Assembly (NCBI GenBank): GCA_012103255.1
Contig: WLXD01000001.1
Span: forward strand, 434,001-498,000
Length of the DNA stretch: 64,000 nucleotides
Source: Acidobacteriota bacterium
GTDB lineage: Bacteria > Acidobacteriota > UBA890 > WLXD01
Direction: 5' to 3'
Shown piece by piece: positions 12,303 to 20,314 of the stretch. A model generated the notes under the pieces. It searched no databases. It saw only the letters and a list, made by a program, of their open reading frames with translations, and was not told where the DNA came from. Within the stretch, counting starts at the first letter, position 1. Each line of letters starts with the position of its first letter. The position numbers were made by a program, and so were the translations under genes.

Positions 12303-13172
12303 CTATTCGGCTTCAGGTTCGGCCGCCGCTACCAGGTCGCGGAAGTCCTCGTGCACGCGGAGGGAAACGAAGTCCGGGTCGTTCGTGGCGTACACACGGT
12401 TGGCGTCGTTCGAATCGACGGCCGTGCGAAGCGCCTCGATAGCGGCCTCGATATCTCCGCTCTGCGCGAGCGCCGCTGCCTGGCAGTAGAGAACGCGGTC
12501 ATCGCCAGGGGCGAGATCCAGCGCACTCCCGAACGACTCGAGCGCATCGAAGGGCGCACCGTCGTTGAGCTGCATTACGCCGAGCAGGTAGTAGTCGTCT
12601 GCATTCTCGGGATTGAAGTCGGCGCTGCGACCACGGCGTTCAATTGCCGTCATGTACTGGCGCGCACGGCCGACAAGCGTCGAGTTCTTCGGGCTCTTCT
12701 CGATGACGTCTCGAAAGTAGTCGAGCGACTTGCCGAGGGCGCCATCGTGGAACCGCTTGACGCCTTGCTCGAACTTGCCGATCACCTGCTTCGCACCCTT
12801 TTCCTGGCGCGCAGTCTCGCGGCGTTCACTTTCGACCTCGGCAGCTTCGAGTTCAGCTGCCAGGCGCTCTGCGCGCTCTTCGTCAGTTTCTGTCGGTGCC
12901 ATCGGCTGCCGTGGCAGCAGCGACGCACTCTTGATCGGTGTCGGACCAGTTTCTACTGGCGTGTCCTCGACCGGGTCCGCAAGGGGCGGGAGCACTGCGG
13001 GCATGGGATCGTTTTCCTTATAGTCCTGCTTCTTCAGGCCCATCCGGCGGATTTTCGACTCCATGGCCTTCTGAGTGACCCCGAAGTGGTCGGCGAGTTC
13101 GGCATAGGTCTTATGCCTGAAATGCTCGCGGATATGGAGCTCGTTTTCTTCCGTCCAGATCTTGGCTGTCAT
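12303..13172 (-). CDS. TPR protein with N-terminal HTH-like segment
   Basis: Function unknown. The ATG at 13172 gives 289 residues; an upstream extension of the frame (to 13262) lacks character and is left out. Residues 5-45 (WTEENELHIREHF then YAELADHFGVTQKAMESKIR) resemble a homeodomain-like helix-turn-helix with a typical recognition-helix pattern. A charged, Glu/Ala-rich linker (about 90-130) looks helical or coiled. The C-terminal half contains TPR-like helices (ALGKSLDYFRDVIEKSPKN, DDYYLLGVMQLNDGAPFDA). It is the first gene of the glmU-glmS-pcrA run and starts only 4 bases from glmU, so a regulatory link to amino-sugar synthesis is conceivable but unproven. Confidence 0.75.
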   Translation of the reverse strand: MTAKIWTEENELHIREHFRHKTYAELADHFGVTQKAMESKIRRMGLKKQDYKENDPMPAVLPPLADPVEDTPVETGPTPIKSASLLPRQPMAPTETDEERAERLAAELEAAEVESERRETARQEKGAKQVIGKFEQGVKRFHDGALGKSLDYFRDVIEKSPKNSTLVGRARQYMTAIERRGRSADFNPENADDYYLLGVMQLNDGAPFDALESFGSALDLAPGDDRVLYCQAAALAQSGDIEAAIEALRTAVDSNDANRVYATNDPDFVSLRVHEDFRDLVAAAEPEAE

Positions 13173-13371
13173 ATGTGCCTGAAGAGCGCCGAAGTCGTTG
13201 CGCGGTCGCGTGGCAAAAGTCGAGGCGTTGGCGATTATAGGTCCGCTTAGGTGCCCCCACAAGAAAGGGCACAGTTGACATCGCTAGGGGGCGTGACTAC
13301 TGTCCGGCAGGCGGGCCGCAATGGCGTACAGAAAGTGGACCTGCGGTCGCTCGAGTCGTTAGGGGGAAGAC

Positions 13372-14004
13372 GTGCTCAAGAAGCTCACCTGGCTGGGACA
13401 CGCAGGGTTCTTTTATGCGGGACCGCCGCGGGTATACATCGACCCGTTTCGGATCGGGGCAGGGCCCGTAGCAGACCTCGTTCTGCTCACGCATCCACAC
13501 TACGACCACTGCTCTCCTGCGGCATTGCAGCACATCGTGGGGCCGGATACCGAGATCCTGTGCCCGCCCGACTGCCTCACAGCGCTCAGCAAACTTCCCG
13601 GCTCCCGTCGAATCGTTGAACCTGGCACCAAGGTCGACCTGAACGGCGTCCGCATCGAGGCGGTGCCGGCGTATACACGCAAGAGCCGCATGCACGGTCG
13701 CGACAACGCCTGGGTCGGCTACGTCGTACAGATCGACGGGAAACGCTTCTACCATGCGGGCGACACCGACTACATTCCCGAAATGCGGGGCCTGCAGGTC
13801 GACGTGGCGTGCCTGCCGATCTCGGGTGGCGAGACGATGACGGTCGTCGAAGCGGCGGCCGCAGCCAACAGCATTGCACCGCAGGTCGTGGTGCCGATGC
13901 ACTACGGAACCCTCGGGGATGACATCGATCCCGAGTTGTTCAGCAACCTGACGCGCATCCCGGTTCACGCCCTCCAGCGGGATCCGGCGTTCGCGGGCGA
14001 GTAA
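13372..14004 (+). CDS. MBL-fold metal-dependent hydrolase
   Basis: A small metallo-beta-lactamase-fold hydrolase of the UlaG-like group (PF12706/13483 type), 210 residues. Metal ligands are visible: THPHYDHCS near residue 40 (HxHxDH type), HAGDTD near 126 and PMHYGT near 181. The substrate cannot be read from sequence; related proteins cleave lactones or phosphodiesters. Translation most likely starts at GTG 13372 (GTGCTCAAGAAG). It is divergent from the TPR gene, and a PHP-domain gene follows after 8 bases, so the two are probably co-transcribed. Confidence 0.85.
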   Translation: MLKKLTWLGHAGFFYAGPPRVYIDPFRIGAGPVADLVLLTHPHYDHCSPAALQHIVGPDTEILCPPDCLTALSKLPGSRRIVEPGTKVDLNGVRIEAVPAYTRKSRMHGRDNAWVGYVVQIDGKRFYHAGDTDYIPEMRGLQVDVACLPISGGETMTVVEAAAAANSIAPQVVVPMHYGTLGDDIDPELFSNLTRIPVHALQRDPAFAGE

Positions 14005-14012
14005 CCCCGCGG

Positions 14013-15812
14013 ATGGGAGCTGCGCGCAGCGGCGCGGGGCGCCGCCGAATCATCCTGTACTTTTCCGTCCTCGCAGTGGTGACGGCCAGCTGGATCGCCT
14101 GGACCATGGCTGTCGGCGTTCTCGGCTACGCGCCGCCGCAGCGCGGGGCGGCCAATGGCGAGACACCAATCGGCTGGCTATGGCGTGGAGCGGTGCACGT
14201 GCACACGGTGATGTCGGGCGATGCATCGGGCACCGTCGGCGAGGTCGCGGCGGCGGCCAAGCAAGCCGGCTTGGACTTCGTCGTCATCACGGACCATTCG
14301 CGCGCTGGACGCGCCGAGGAGCCTCGTCGACCGCGTTCGATTGACGGTGTACTGGTGATCTTCGGCGAAGAAGTGAGCCTCGACGACGGGCATCTGGTGG
14401 CGATCGGAACGGCCAACCACCGCTACACCATCGGGCCTTCTGCGCGGCAGGCGATCGATGATGTACGTCGACTCGACGGTTACTCATTCGCCGCCCATCC
14501 CGATGCCCTCGCGACGCCGTGGCGCGGTCGACTCGGAGCACTCGATGGCGTGGAGGTAGTGAATCTTGCCTCGGCGTTTGAACATCTCTTCGACGGCAGC
14601 TTCGCGCAGATCTTCCGTGCCGCGCTGACCTATCCGGCGAACGCTGCGGCGACCTTGCTTCTGGGCCTCGATCGGGTGCCGGAGACGATCGCCAAGTGGG
14701 ATGCACGCACTGCGCTCGGCGCGGAAGCGCCGCGACCACTGAGCGCGATCGCCGCCGCCGATGCCCACGGCCCACAGTTTCTGGGGATGCCCACCTACGA
14801 GCAGGCGCTCGCGGCGGTCACGGTGTCGATATGGCTGGCCGACTCGCCTGCCGATCTGGCTGACCGCGACCGCGATGCCGCAACGAAGATTGTCGACGCG
14901 TTGGCCGCCGGTCGGTCCGCGGCGGTGATCGGTGCCGCTGGAACCGCGCCGGGTTTTTCGTTCCACGCAGAAAGCGCCGGCGAAGCGAACGCGGTTCTGG
15001 CGCCAGGCGAAATGGGAGAGACAGACGACAGCTCCTGGCGGCTCGTGGCGACCCTCGGTGCTCCGGGCAACTACAGGGTTGAGTTGCTTCGTGATGGCGT
15101 GCCGGTCGCGGAACAAATGGGCGACACGCTGACCTTCACCGTGGTCGAGCCCGGGACGTATCGGGTGCAGGTATTTCGTACAGACGGCCCTGCGGGGGCA
15201 GGCCTCGAGGGATCGCGTCCCTGGATTGTCAGCAACCCGATCTATCTTTGGCCCGCGGAAGCGATTCGTCGGACGCGCCGGTTCCTCGCACCACCAGTTC
15301 CAGGGCCGCTGCCTGCGGTTTCACTACTCTCGATGTCTGGCTGGTCGGCGGAAGCCGACGCGTTGTCGGCAAGTGCAATGGCCCCCCTCGATGGCGGTCT
15401 CCGATGGGAATTCACCGTGCCTCGCCAGGAACAGGCCGACATCCACTCGGCGCTGACCTGGCGGCCGCAGGAGGTCACGGACTGGTCCGACTACCGAGGC
15501 CTCAGCACGAGCCTGGCAACGGAGAGAGAGTGGCGGATCGCGATCCACTTGTGGACCCGTGATGGTTCCGGGACCATCACCACGTGGGAGCAGGTGGTTC
15601 CGGCGCGGCCACCGGAGTCGACGAGCGGCGTCCTGTGGTCAGCCTTCCGGCGCCTCGGCGCGGCCGATCAGGGAGTCGTCCCCGGGTCGTTGACACCGGA
15701 GGATCTCAGCGACATGGCGGGTGTGGCGCTCCTCGTCACACCCTTCCTCATGCGGCCGGGAACCGACACGACGATCGACGTGCGTGAGTTCGGACTGATC
15801 GGGAACGACTAA
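14013..15812 (+). CDS. PHP-domain protein, membrane-anchored
   Basis: A 599-residue protein with one N-terminal membrane segment (IILYFSVLAVVTASWIAWTM, about residues 13-32) and a PHP phosphoesterase-like domain: RGAVHVHTVMSGDASGT (HxH), DFVVITDHS, FGEEVSLDDGHLVAIG, SFAAHPDAL and ADAHGPQF supply the usual metal ligands. After about residue 310 the domains are not recognised; they look beta-rich and may bind carbohydrate or protein. The N-terminal anchor suggests the catalytic part lies outside the cytoplasmic membrane. Physiological substrate unknown. It overlaps the convergent DUF1028 gene by 4 bases. Confidence 0.8.
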   Translation: MGAARSGAGRRRIILYFSVLAVVTASWIAWTMAVGVLGYAPPQRGAANGETPIGWLWRGAVHVHTVMSGDASGTVGEVAAAAKQAGLDFVVITDHSRAGRAEEPRRPRSIDGVLVIFGEEVSLDDGHLVAIGTANHRYTIGPSARQAIDDVRRLDGYSFAAHPDALATPWRGRLGALDGVEVVNLASAFEHLFDGSFAQIFRAALTYPANAAATLLLGLDRVPETIAKWDARTALGAEAPRPLSAIAAADAHGPQFLGMPTYEQALAAVTVSIWLADSPADLADRDRDAATKIVDALAAGRSAAVIGAAGTAPGFSFHAESAGEANAVLAPGEMGETDDSSWRLVATLGAPGNYRVELLRDGVPVAEQMGDTLTFTVVEPGTYRVQVFRTDGPAGAGLEGSRPWIVSNPIYLWPAEAIRRTRRFLAPPVPGPLPAVSLLSMSGWSAEADALSASAMAPLDGGLRWEFTVPRQEQADIHSALTWRPQEVTDWSDYRGLSTSLATEREWRIAIHLWTRDGSGTITTWEQVVPARPPESTSGVLWSAFRRLGAADQGVVPGSLTPEDLSDMAGVALLVTPFLMRPGTDTTIDVREFGLIGND

Positions 15813-16864
15813 CCGTCGCTGTTTATCGTCTCCCAGATCCGCGCGAATACCTCCGATTCGAGCAACCGTTCGATGAGCGCCGTATCGCCCAAGCCGCGCA
15901 GGGTTGCGGTCTTGAGCCACGGGTCGAGCACGAGCGCTTGACGGCCCGCCTCCCCGGCGGCGTCCATCTCGTTGCGAGCCACATGGATGCGCGCGAGGAG
16001 CATCCAACCGTTGGCGTCTTCAGGGTCGAGCGTGACGACACGTTTGGCCGCTGCGAGCGCGTCGGCATGTTCACCGGCGCGCAGCGCGCGCCTCGCCTCG
16101 CCGCTGGCCAGCTGCGCCTCGCGGAGCCGCATGAGGCGGCGAAGCTCGCGAATCGGCGCAGGATGGTCGTCGACGCGGAGATCGATGTACCGGTCGTTCC
16201 CTCCGTAGCCAGCCCCCGCCCGCACGACCAGGAGCGCGGCGGATTGACGGCCACGGACATCGCCGCCCGCCGCCTGGCCGGCAGAGAGCGCGGCCGTGAG
16301 ACGGCTGGCGAGGTCGCCCTTCGTGGTCTCGAACGTCGTCGCCATCGCGTCGACCACCTCGGGACCAGCAAGAATGTTGCCCTGCGCCGCGTAGTGCGTC
16401 CCGACGCGGTGGCCGGCCCACGCGAGGCACGCGTCGCCAGTGAACGCGGCGGCATTGCCCTGAGCATCCACGATACCCAGTTGGCGCAACGCGCGGTCGT
16501 CATCTATCTCGGTGAGAGCGTTCACGACGGCTTCGGCGTCGTCGCCTGCATCGAGCTGCGCTAGCCCGTCAGGTCCATACGCGGTGTTGGCGTACGACTG
16601 CGTCGCAACGGCTCCGACACCCGCGCGTGCCCACGGAACCACCGAGCCCACCGCGAAGAACTTCGACTGAACCGCGATGCCGAGATCACCGGTTTCCGGG
16701 TCATAGCCGACGATCGAGAAAGTGGCCACGGGATCGACAGGCGTCGGTAGCGCCGTGTGCACGATTGAGGCGCGGCGCGCCTGGTAGGCGCCCAGCGCGC
16801 CTGCTCCCAGCGCAACGAGGAGGGCGATCGTGCCCACCGGACCGAAGCGTCTTAGCGCCGTCAT
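15809..16864 (-). CDS. DUF1028 family protein with TPR-like tail, exported
   Basis: 351 residues. A membrane or signal segment (GTIALLVALGAGALGAYQA, near residue 12) precedes a DUF1028 domain, which starts with FSIVGYDPETGDLGIAVQSKFFAVGS and WARAGVGAVATQSYAN. DUF1028 is an Ntn-hydrolase-like family with no settled activity. From about residue 260 the sequence is helical and TPR-like (AKRVVTLDPEDANGWMLLA, GRQALVLDPWLKTA). It is divergent from tmk, with a 92-base gap for both promoters. The domain call rests on the strong N-terminal match; the function is unknown. Confidence 0.85.
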   Translation of the reverse strand: MTALRRFGPVGTIALLVALGAGALGAYQARRASIVHTALPTPVDPVATFSIVGYDPETGDLGIAVQSKFFAVGSVVPWARAGVGAVATQSYANTAYGPDGLAQLDAGDDAEAVVNALTEIDDDRALRQLGIVDAQGNAAAFTGDACLAWAGHRVGTHYAAQGNILAGPEVVDAMATTFETTKGDLASRLTAALSAGQAAGGDVRGRQSAALLVVRAGAGYGGNDRYIDLRVDDHPAPIRELRRLMRLREAQLASGEARRALRAGEHADALAAAKRVVTLDPEDANGWMLLARIHVARNEMDAAGEAGRQALVLDPWLKTATLRGLGDTALIERLLESEVFARIWETINSDG

Positions 16865-16956
16865 GACGTCTCCCGCGATTGTGTGAGAATGCGACCCCGT
16901 GGCAGCGAGTATAGCCGCGGTGAGATCTCAATCTACGAGGGTAGGCGAGCGAGCAC

Positions 16957-17577
16957 ATGACGACGAAACGGGGATGCTTGATCGCACTCGAGGGGATCGA
17001 CGGTTGCGGCAAGTCCACACAGGCGCGCCAACTGGTCGCGACGCTCACGGACAAGGGGCACCCGGCTGTGACCTTTCGTGAGCCCGGCGACAGCGAGTAC
17101 GGGCAAGAACTCCGGAGGGTCTTCGTCGAAGGCCGTGACATCACTCCCGAAGAAGAGATGCGCCTGTTTCTCGAAGACAGGCGCATCGACGTGCGCGACA
17201 ACATCGAGCCGGCCCTGGCTTCCGGGAAGCACGTAGTGATGGATCGCTACTACCTGTCGTCCGTTGTCTATCAAGGCGTGCTTGGACTCGACCCGGCGAT
17301 GATTCGGAGCACCAACGAAGCCATCGCACCGCGTCCTGATCTCACACTCATTCTCGACCTGCCGGTCGATGTGGCGCTGCAGCGAATCGAAGCGGCGCGC
17401 GGTGGCGCGAACTCGTTCGAAGGCAGGGCTTACCTGGAGAAGGTCCGCGCGCTCTACCTGACGTTCGCGGACGAGAATTCGATCGAGACCATCGCCGCCG
17501 ACACGACGCCGGATGCAGTGCAGGCCGCCCTGGTCGCGCGAGTGCTCGCTCTGGTAGCGGGGTCGCCGCCGGCCTAG
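16957..17577 (+). CDS. tmk: Thymidylate kinase
   Basis: Phosphorylates dTMP to dTDP, an essential step in dTTP synthesis. The 206 residues are the usual length. The P-loop is EGIDGCGKSTQ near residue 13, the DRY motif is VMDRYYLSSVVYQG near 92, and LTLILDLPVDVALQRI near 129 is typical. The DR(Y/H) arginine and the FREPG motif (dTMP-binding) are present. The lid region around residue 145 (ARGGANSFEGRAYLEKVRALY) fits the family. It overlaps the convergent SDR gene by 4 bases. Confidence 0.95.
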   Translation: MTTKRGCLIALEGIDGCGKSTQARQLVATLTDKGHPAVTFREPGDSEYGQELRRVFVEGRDITPEEEMRLFLEDRRIDVRDNIEPALASGKHVVMDRYYLSSVVYQGVLGLDPAMIRSTNEAIAPRPDLTLILDLPVDVALQRIEAARGGANSFEGRAYLEKVRALYLTFADENSIETIAADTTPDAVQAALVARVLALVAGSPPA

Positions 17578-18386
17578 TCGCGCAGGAGGTGCGCGAAGCG
17601 TGAGTCGAACAGCGACGCGCCCACCGAGAGCCCGCCATCCACCGGAAAGAGGCCACCGGTGATGTACCCGGCGCCATCCGACGCCAGGAAAGCGGCGAGA
17701 GTCGCGACTTCTTCGGCCGTCCCAAAGCGACCCATCGGTACCGAAGTCCGAATGGACTCGCTCGCTTCGTCAGAAGCCCACAGCGCCTTTCCCGCGCCCT
17801 CTGTGGGCACCGGCCCCGGAGCGATCGCATTCACTCGAATCCCGGCGCCCGCCCATTCGACAGCGAGTGTTCGGGTCAACGACAACACGCCAGCCTTGGC
17901 GGCACCCGAGTGCGCCACGAGCGGCGCTGCACTATCGGCATACGTGGCCACGATATTCAGAATCACGCCGGCGCCCTGCTCCGCCATCACCTCGTGAACC
18001 GCCCTCGAGCAGTGGAACGTCCCGTCGAGCACAATGCCGCGCACCGCGGCCCAGCCGCCCGGACTGAGCTCTTCGGCGCGGACCAGGAAATTGCCGGCCG
18101 CGTTGTTCACCAGAATGTCGAGACGTTCGAATTGCTCGATCGCCGTGTCGACGGTGTGCTGCACGAGCGCCGGGTCGCGTACGTCACACACGATGGGGAG
18201 CACGCGATGGCCATGCTTGCGGAGCGACGCGGATGCGGTGTCGAGACGATCGCGACTCCGACCGGCGATCGCCACGTCAGCACCCAGTTGCGCGAACAGG
18301 TCGGCGATCGCAAAACCGAGCCCGCTTCCACCGCCGGTGATGAGAGCGGCCTTCCCAGCGAGAACGTTCGGTGCGAGGGTGTTCAT
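17574..18386 (-). CDS. SDR oxidoreductase, 2,4-dienoyl-CoA reductase-like
   Basis: A 270-residue classical short-chain dehydrogenase/reductase. The Rossmann motif is ITGGGSGLG near residue 16, CDVRDPA near 66 and NNAAGNF near 92. The usual YxxxK active site reads HSGAAKAG: His replaces the catalytic Tyr and Lys is kept. Loss of the Tyr, the NNAAGNF motif and the segment SAAPLVAHSGAAKAGV are features of the 2,4-dienoyl-CoA reductase branch, which reduces unsaturated fatty acyl-CoA. Cofactor is probably NADPH. ychF lies 3 bases upstream on the same strand. Substrate is inferred. Confidence 0.8.
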   Translation of the reverse strand: MNTLAPNVLAGKAALITGGGSGLGFAIADLFAQLGADVAIAGRSRDRLDTASASLRKHGHRVLPIVCDVRDPALVQHTVDTAIEQFERLDILVNNAAGNFLVRAEELSPGGWAAVRGIVLDGTFHCSRAVHEVMAEQGAGVILNIVATYADSAAPLVAHSGAAKAGVLSLTRTLAVEWAGAGIRVNAIAPGPVPTEGAGKALWASDEASESIRTSVPMGRFGTAEEVATLAAFLASDGAGYITGGLFPVDGGLSVGASLFDSRFAHLLRD

Positions 18387-18389
18387 CGC

Positions 18390-19436
18390 CTAGACGTTGA
18401 AGCGGAAGTGGCAGACGTCGCCGTCCTGCACCGTGTAGTCGCGACCCTCGACACGCAGCTTGCCGAGTTCACGACACTGGGCCTCCGAGCCGTGTTCGAC
18501 CAGATCATCCCAACGCGTGACTTCCGCGCGGATGAAGCCACGTTCGATGTCCGAATGGATCTTCCCTGCAGCGACGGGTGCCTTGCTGCCGGCGCGCACC
18601 GGCCAGGCGCGACACTCGTCCGGGCCGGCGGTGAGCATGGTGATCAGCTGCAGCAATTGGAACGCCGAACGCACGAAACGATGACTGGCGGGTTCGCCCA
18701 GCCCCAGTTCCTCGTAGAACTCCGCGCGGTCTTCCTCGGGCATCTGCGCGATGTCCATCTCGACTGCGGCCGAGAGCACAACCAACCCACTGCCTGCTGC
18801 CTCGGCCGCCGCGGTCAACGCCGCAGGTGGTTCGGCCGCGACCGCGTCCTCGGCAACGTTGAGCACGATAAGGAGCGGCTTCAGCGACAGAAACTGATAG
18901 CCGGAGACGGCTTTGCGCTCGTTGGTGTCGAGGTCGAGCGAGCGTAGCGGCTGTTCGCTCTCGAGATGCTCCAGAATCCGCTCGAGGAGTTTCAGCAACT
19001 GCGGATCCGACCGGTCTTTGCGCAGCCTGTCGACTCGTCGCTCGACGATCTCGAGATCGGCGAGAACGGTCTCGATCTGGAGATCCTGGAGTTCACGGTC
19101 GGGGTCCGCGACTTCGGCCGCGGCAGGGTTGTCGAACGCGCGCAGTACCTGGCAAAGGGCGTCCATCTCGCGCATGGAGTTGAGCACCGAGCGGTCGAGT
19201 TCACGACTCCCGGTACCACCCGCGATGTCACAGAACGTGATCTCCGCGTAGGTGGTCTTCTTCGGCGAGTAGAGGGCCGTGAGCTGGTCGACACGATCGT
19301 CGGGCACACGCACTACACCGAGATTCTTCGTGCCAGGTTTGGCGGTACCGTAGCCGGTGTCGGCATCCAGCCCGGTGAGGGCGTTGAACACCGTGGTCTT
19401 GCCACAGCCTGGGAATCCTACGAGGCCTATTTTCAT
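18390..19436 (-). CDS. ychF: Redox-regulated ATPase YchF
   Basis: An Obg-family P-loop NTPase that hydrolyses ATP rather than GTP and binds ribosomes. The 348 residues begin [20 protein letters not shown] (G1). FCDIAGG near residue 69 is G3. The G4 position reads LNVAED instead of the NKxD of true GTPases; a changed G4 is typical of YchF. The C-terminal TGS domain is clear: [14 protein letters not shown]-like text reads [20 protein letters not shown], with [20 protein letters not shown] at the end. The SDR gene follows after 3 bases. Confidence 0.93.
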   Translation of the reverse strand: MKIGLVGFPGCGKTTVFNALTGLDADTGYGTAKPGTKNLGVVRVPDDRVDQLTALYSPKKTTYAEITFCDIAGGTGSRELDRSVLNSMREMDALCQVLRAFDNPAAAEVADPDRELQDLQIETVLADLEIVERRVDRLRKDRSDPQLLKLLERILEHLESEQPLRSLDLDTNERKAVSGYQFLSLKPLLIVLNVAEDAVAAEPPAALTAAAEAAGSGLVVLSAAVEMDIAQMPEEDRAEFYEELGLGEPASHRFVRSAFQLLQLITMLTAGPDECRAWPVRAGSKAPVAAGKIHSDIERGFIRAEVTRWDDLVEHGSEAQCRELGKLRVEGRDYTVQDGDVCHFRFNV

Positions 19437-19476
19437 AACCTCGGGACGCTACTACGGTCGCGGCAGAGCCGCACGC

Positions 19477-20200
19477 TCACCGATCGCTGTTCCTCGAGCC
19501 AGGGCGCGTGCGGTGAAGCACGACGTCGGCGTAGCTGGCCTTGGCGGCGACGTTCGTGTTGTCGCCGTCAGTCATCAGGAAGACCCGCAGCAGGGTGCCG
19601 GGCTCTTCGTCCGGCCAGATGCGCTTGTAGTCCTGCAGGAGGTTCCGCGTCGCGGTGCGCCACTGACCCGCATGTTCATCCCCGGAGTTCTGCACGATGC
19701 GATAGAACTTGAACTTCCAGAACAGCGCGCCAGCTTCCTGCACCAGCACGGTGCCCTCGGGAATAGAGCGGGTCCAGACGTAGGCGATCTCACGATGGTC
19801 GCCAAGGACACCGGCGACCTGCCACGTAGGGATAGTCCGGAACCTGAATTGCGACCCCGTCCGCCTCCGCCTGTTCGCGCGCCGAAGTTGCGAATGAACT
19901 CGGCGGACGGTCGCACCTCTTGATCCAACCCCAGGACGGATCGATCGGCAGCGGCCCAGCCAACGTCGGAATTTGCCAGTACTTGAGCGCCGAGTCGTCC
20001 ACCTGGATCGTGACGCCGTTGGCCCCGATGGTTACCCGGCCGTAGCCCTGGCAGCGGCCGTAGTCGCGGCGCTGCCACACGCTCATGTCCAGCGCCAGGG
20101 TCGCGGGCGGATCCTGGGGAATGGCGAACGCGTGGGCGAGACCGGACGAGAGTCCGATCAGCCCGATGGCCGTGCCGAGGCGAAGTAGGAAAGGCGTCAC
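19477..20200 (-). pseudogene. DUF3047 family protein, frameshifted
   Basis: An exported protein of the DUF3047 family (function unknown), split over two frames. The N-terminal frame runs from ATG 20200, with signal peptide LRLGTAIGLIGLSSGLAHA, through DDSALKYWQIPTLAGPLP, to a premature TGA at 19790. The C-terminal frame reads DHREIAYVWTRSIPEGTVLV, then FWKFKFYRIVQNSGDEHAG, then FLMTDGDNTNVAAKASYADV, which fits the end of DUF3047. The switch lies at about 19805-19825, near CGCCGG in GTGGCAGGTCGCCGG on the coding strand. The total of 724 bases is one more than a multiple of three, consistent with one inserted base. It may be a real pseudogene or a sequencing error; corrected length is about 240 residues. 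Confidence 0.75.
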
Positions 20201-20314
20201 AGCGGGAGGTCACCGATAGCTCGTTGCGGGAACACTCCACCATTGTGCCTGCCGGCGGCGGCGCCGGTCGATGATTCACTGTGGATTAGTCGACGCGTGC
20301 CTTCTTTCGTTGCG

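Noticed and set aside
12153-13250. Plus-strand open frame of 365 codons over the TPR gene
   Set aside because: Antisense shadow of the TPR protein and glmU start.
17910-18947. Plus-strand open frame of 345 codons over SDR and ychF
   Set aside because: Antisense to two clear genes, no domain.
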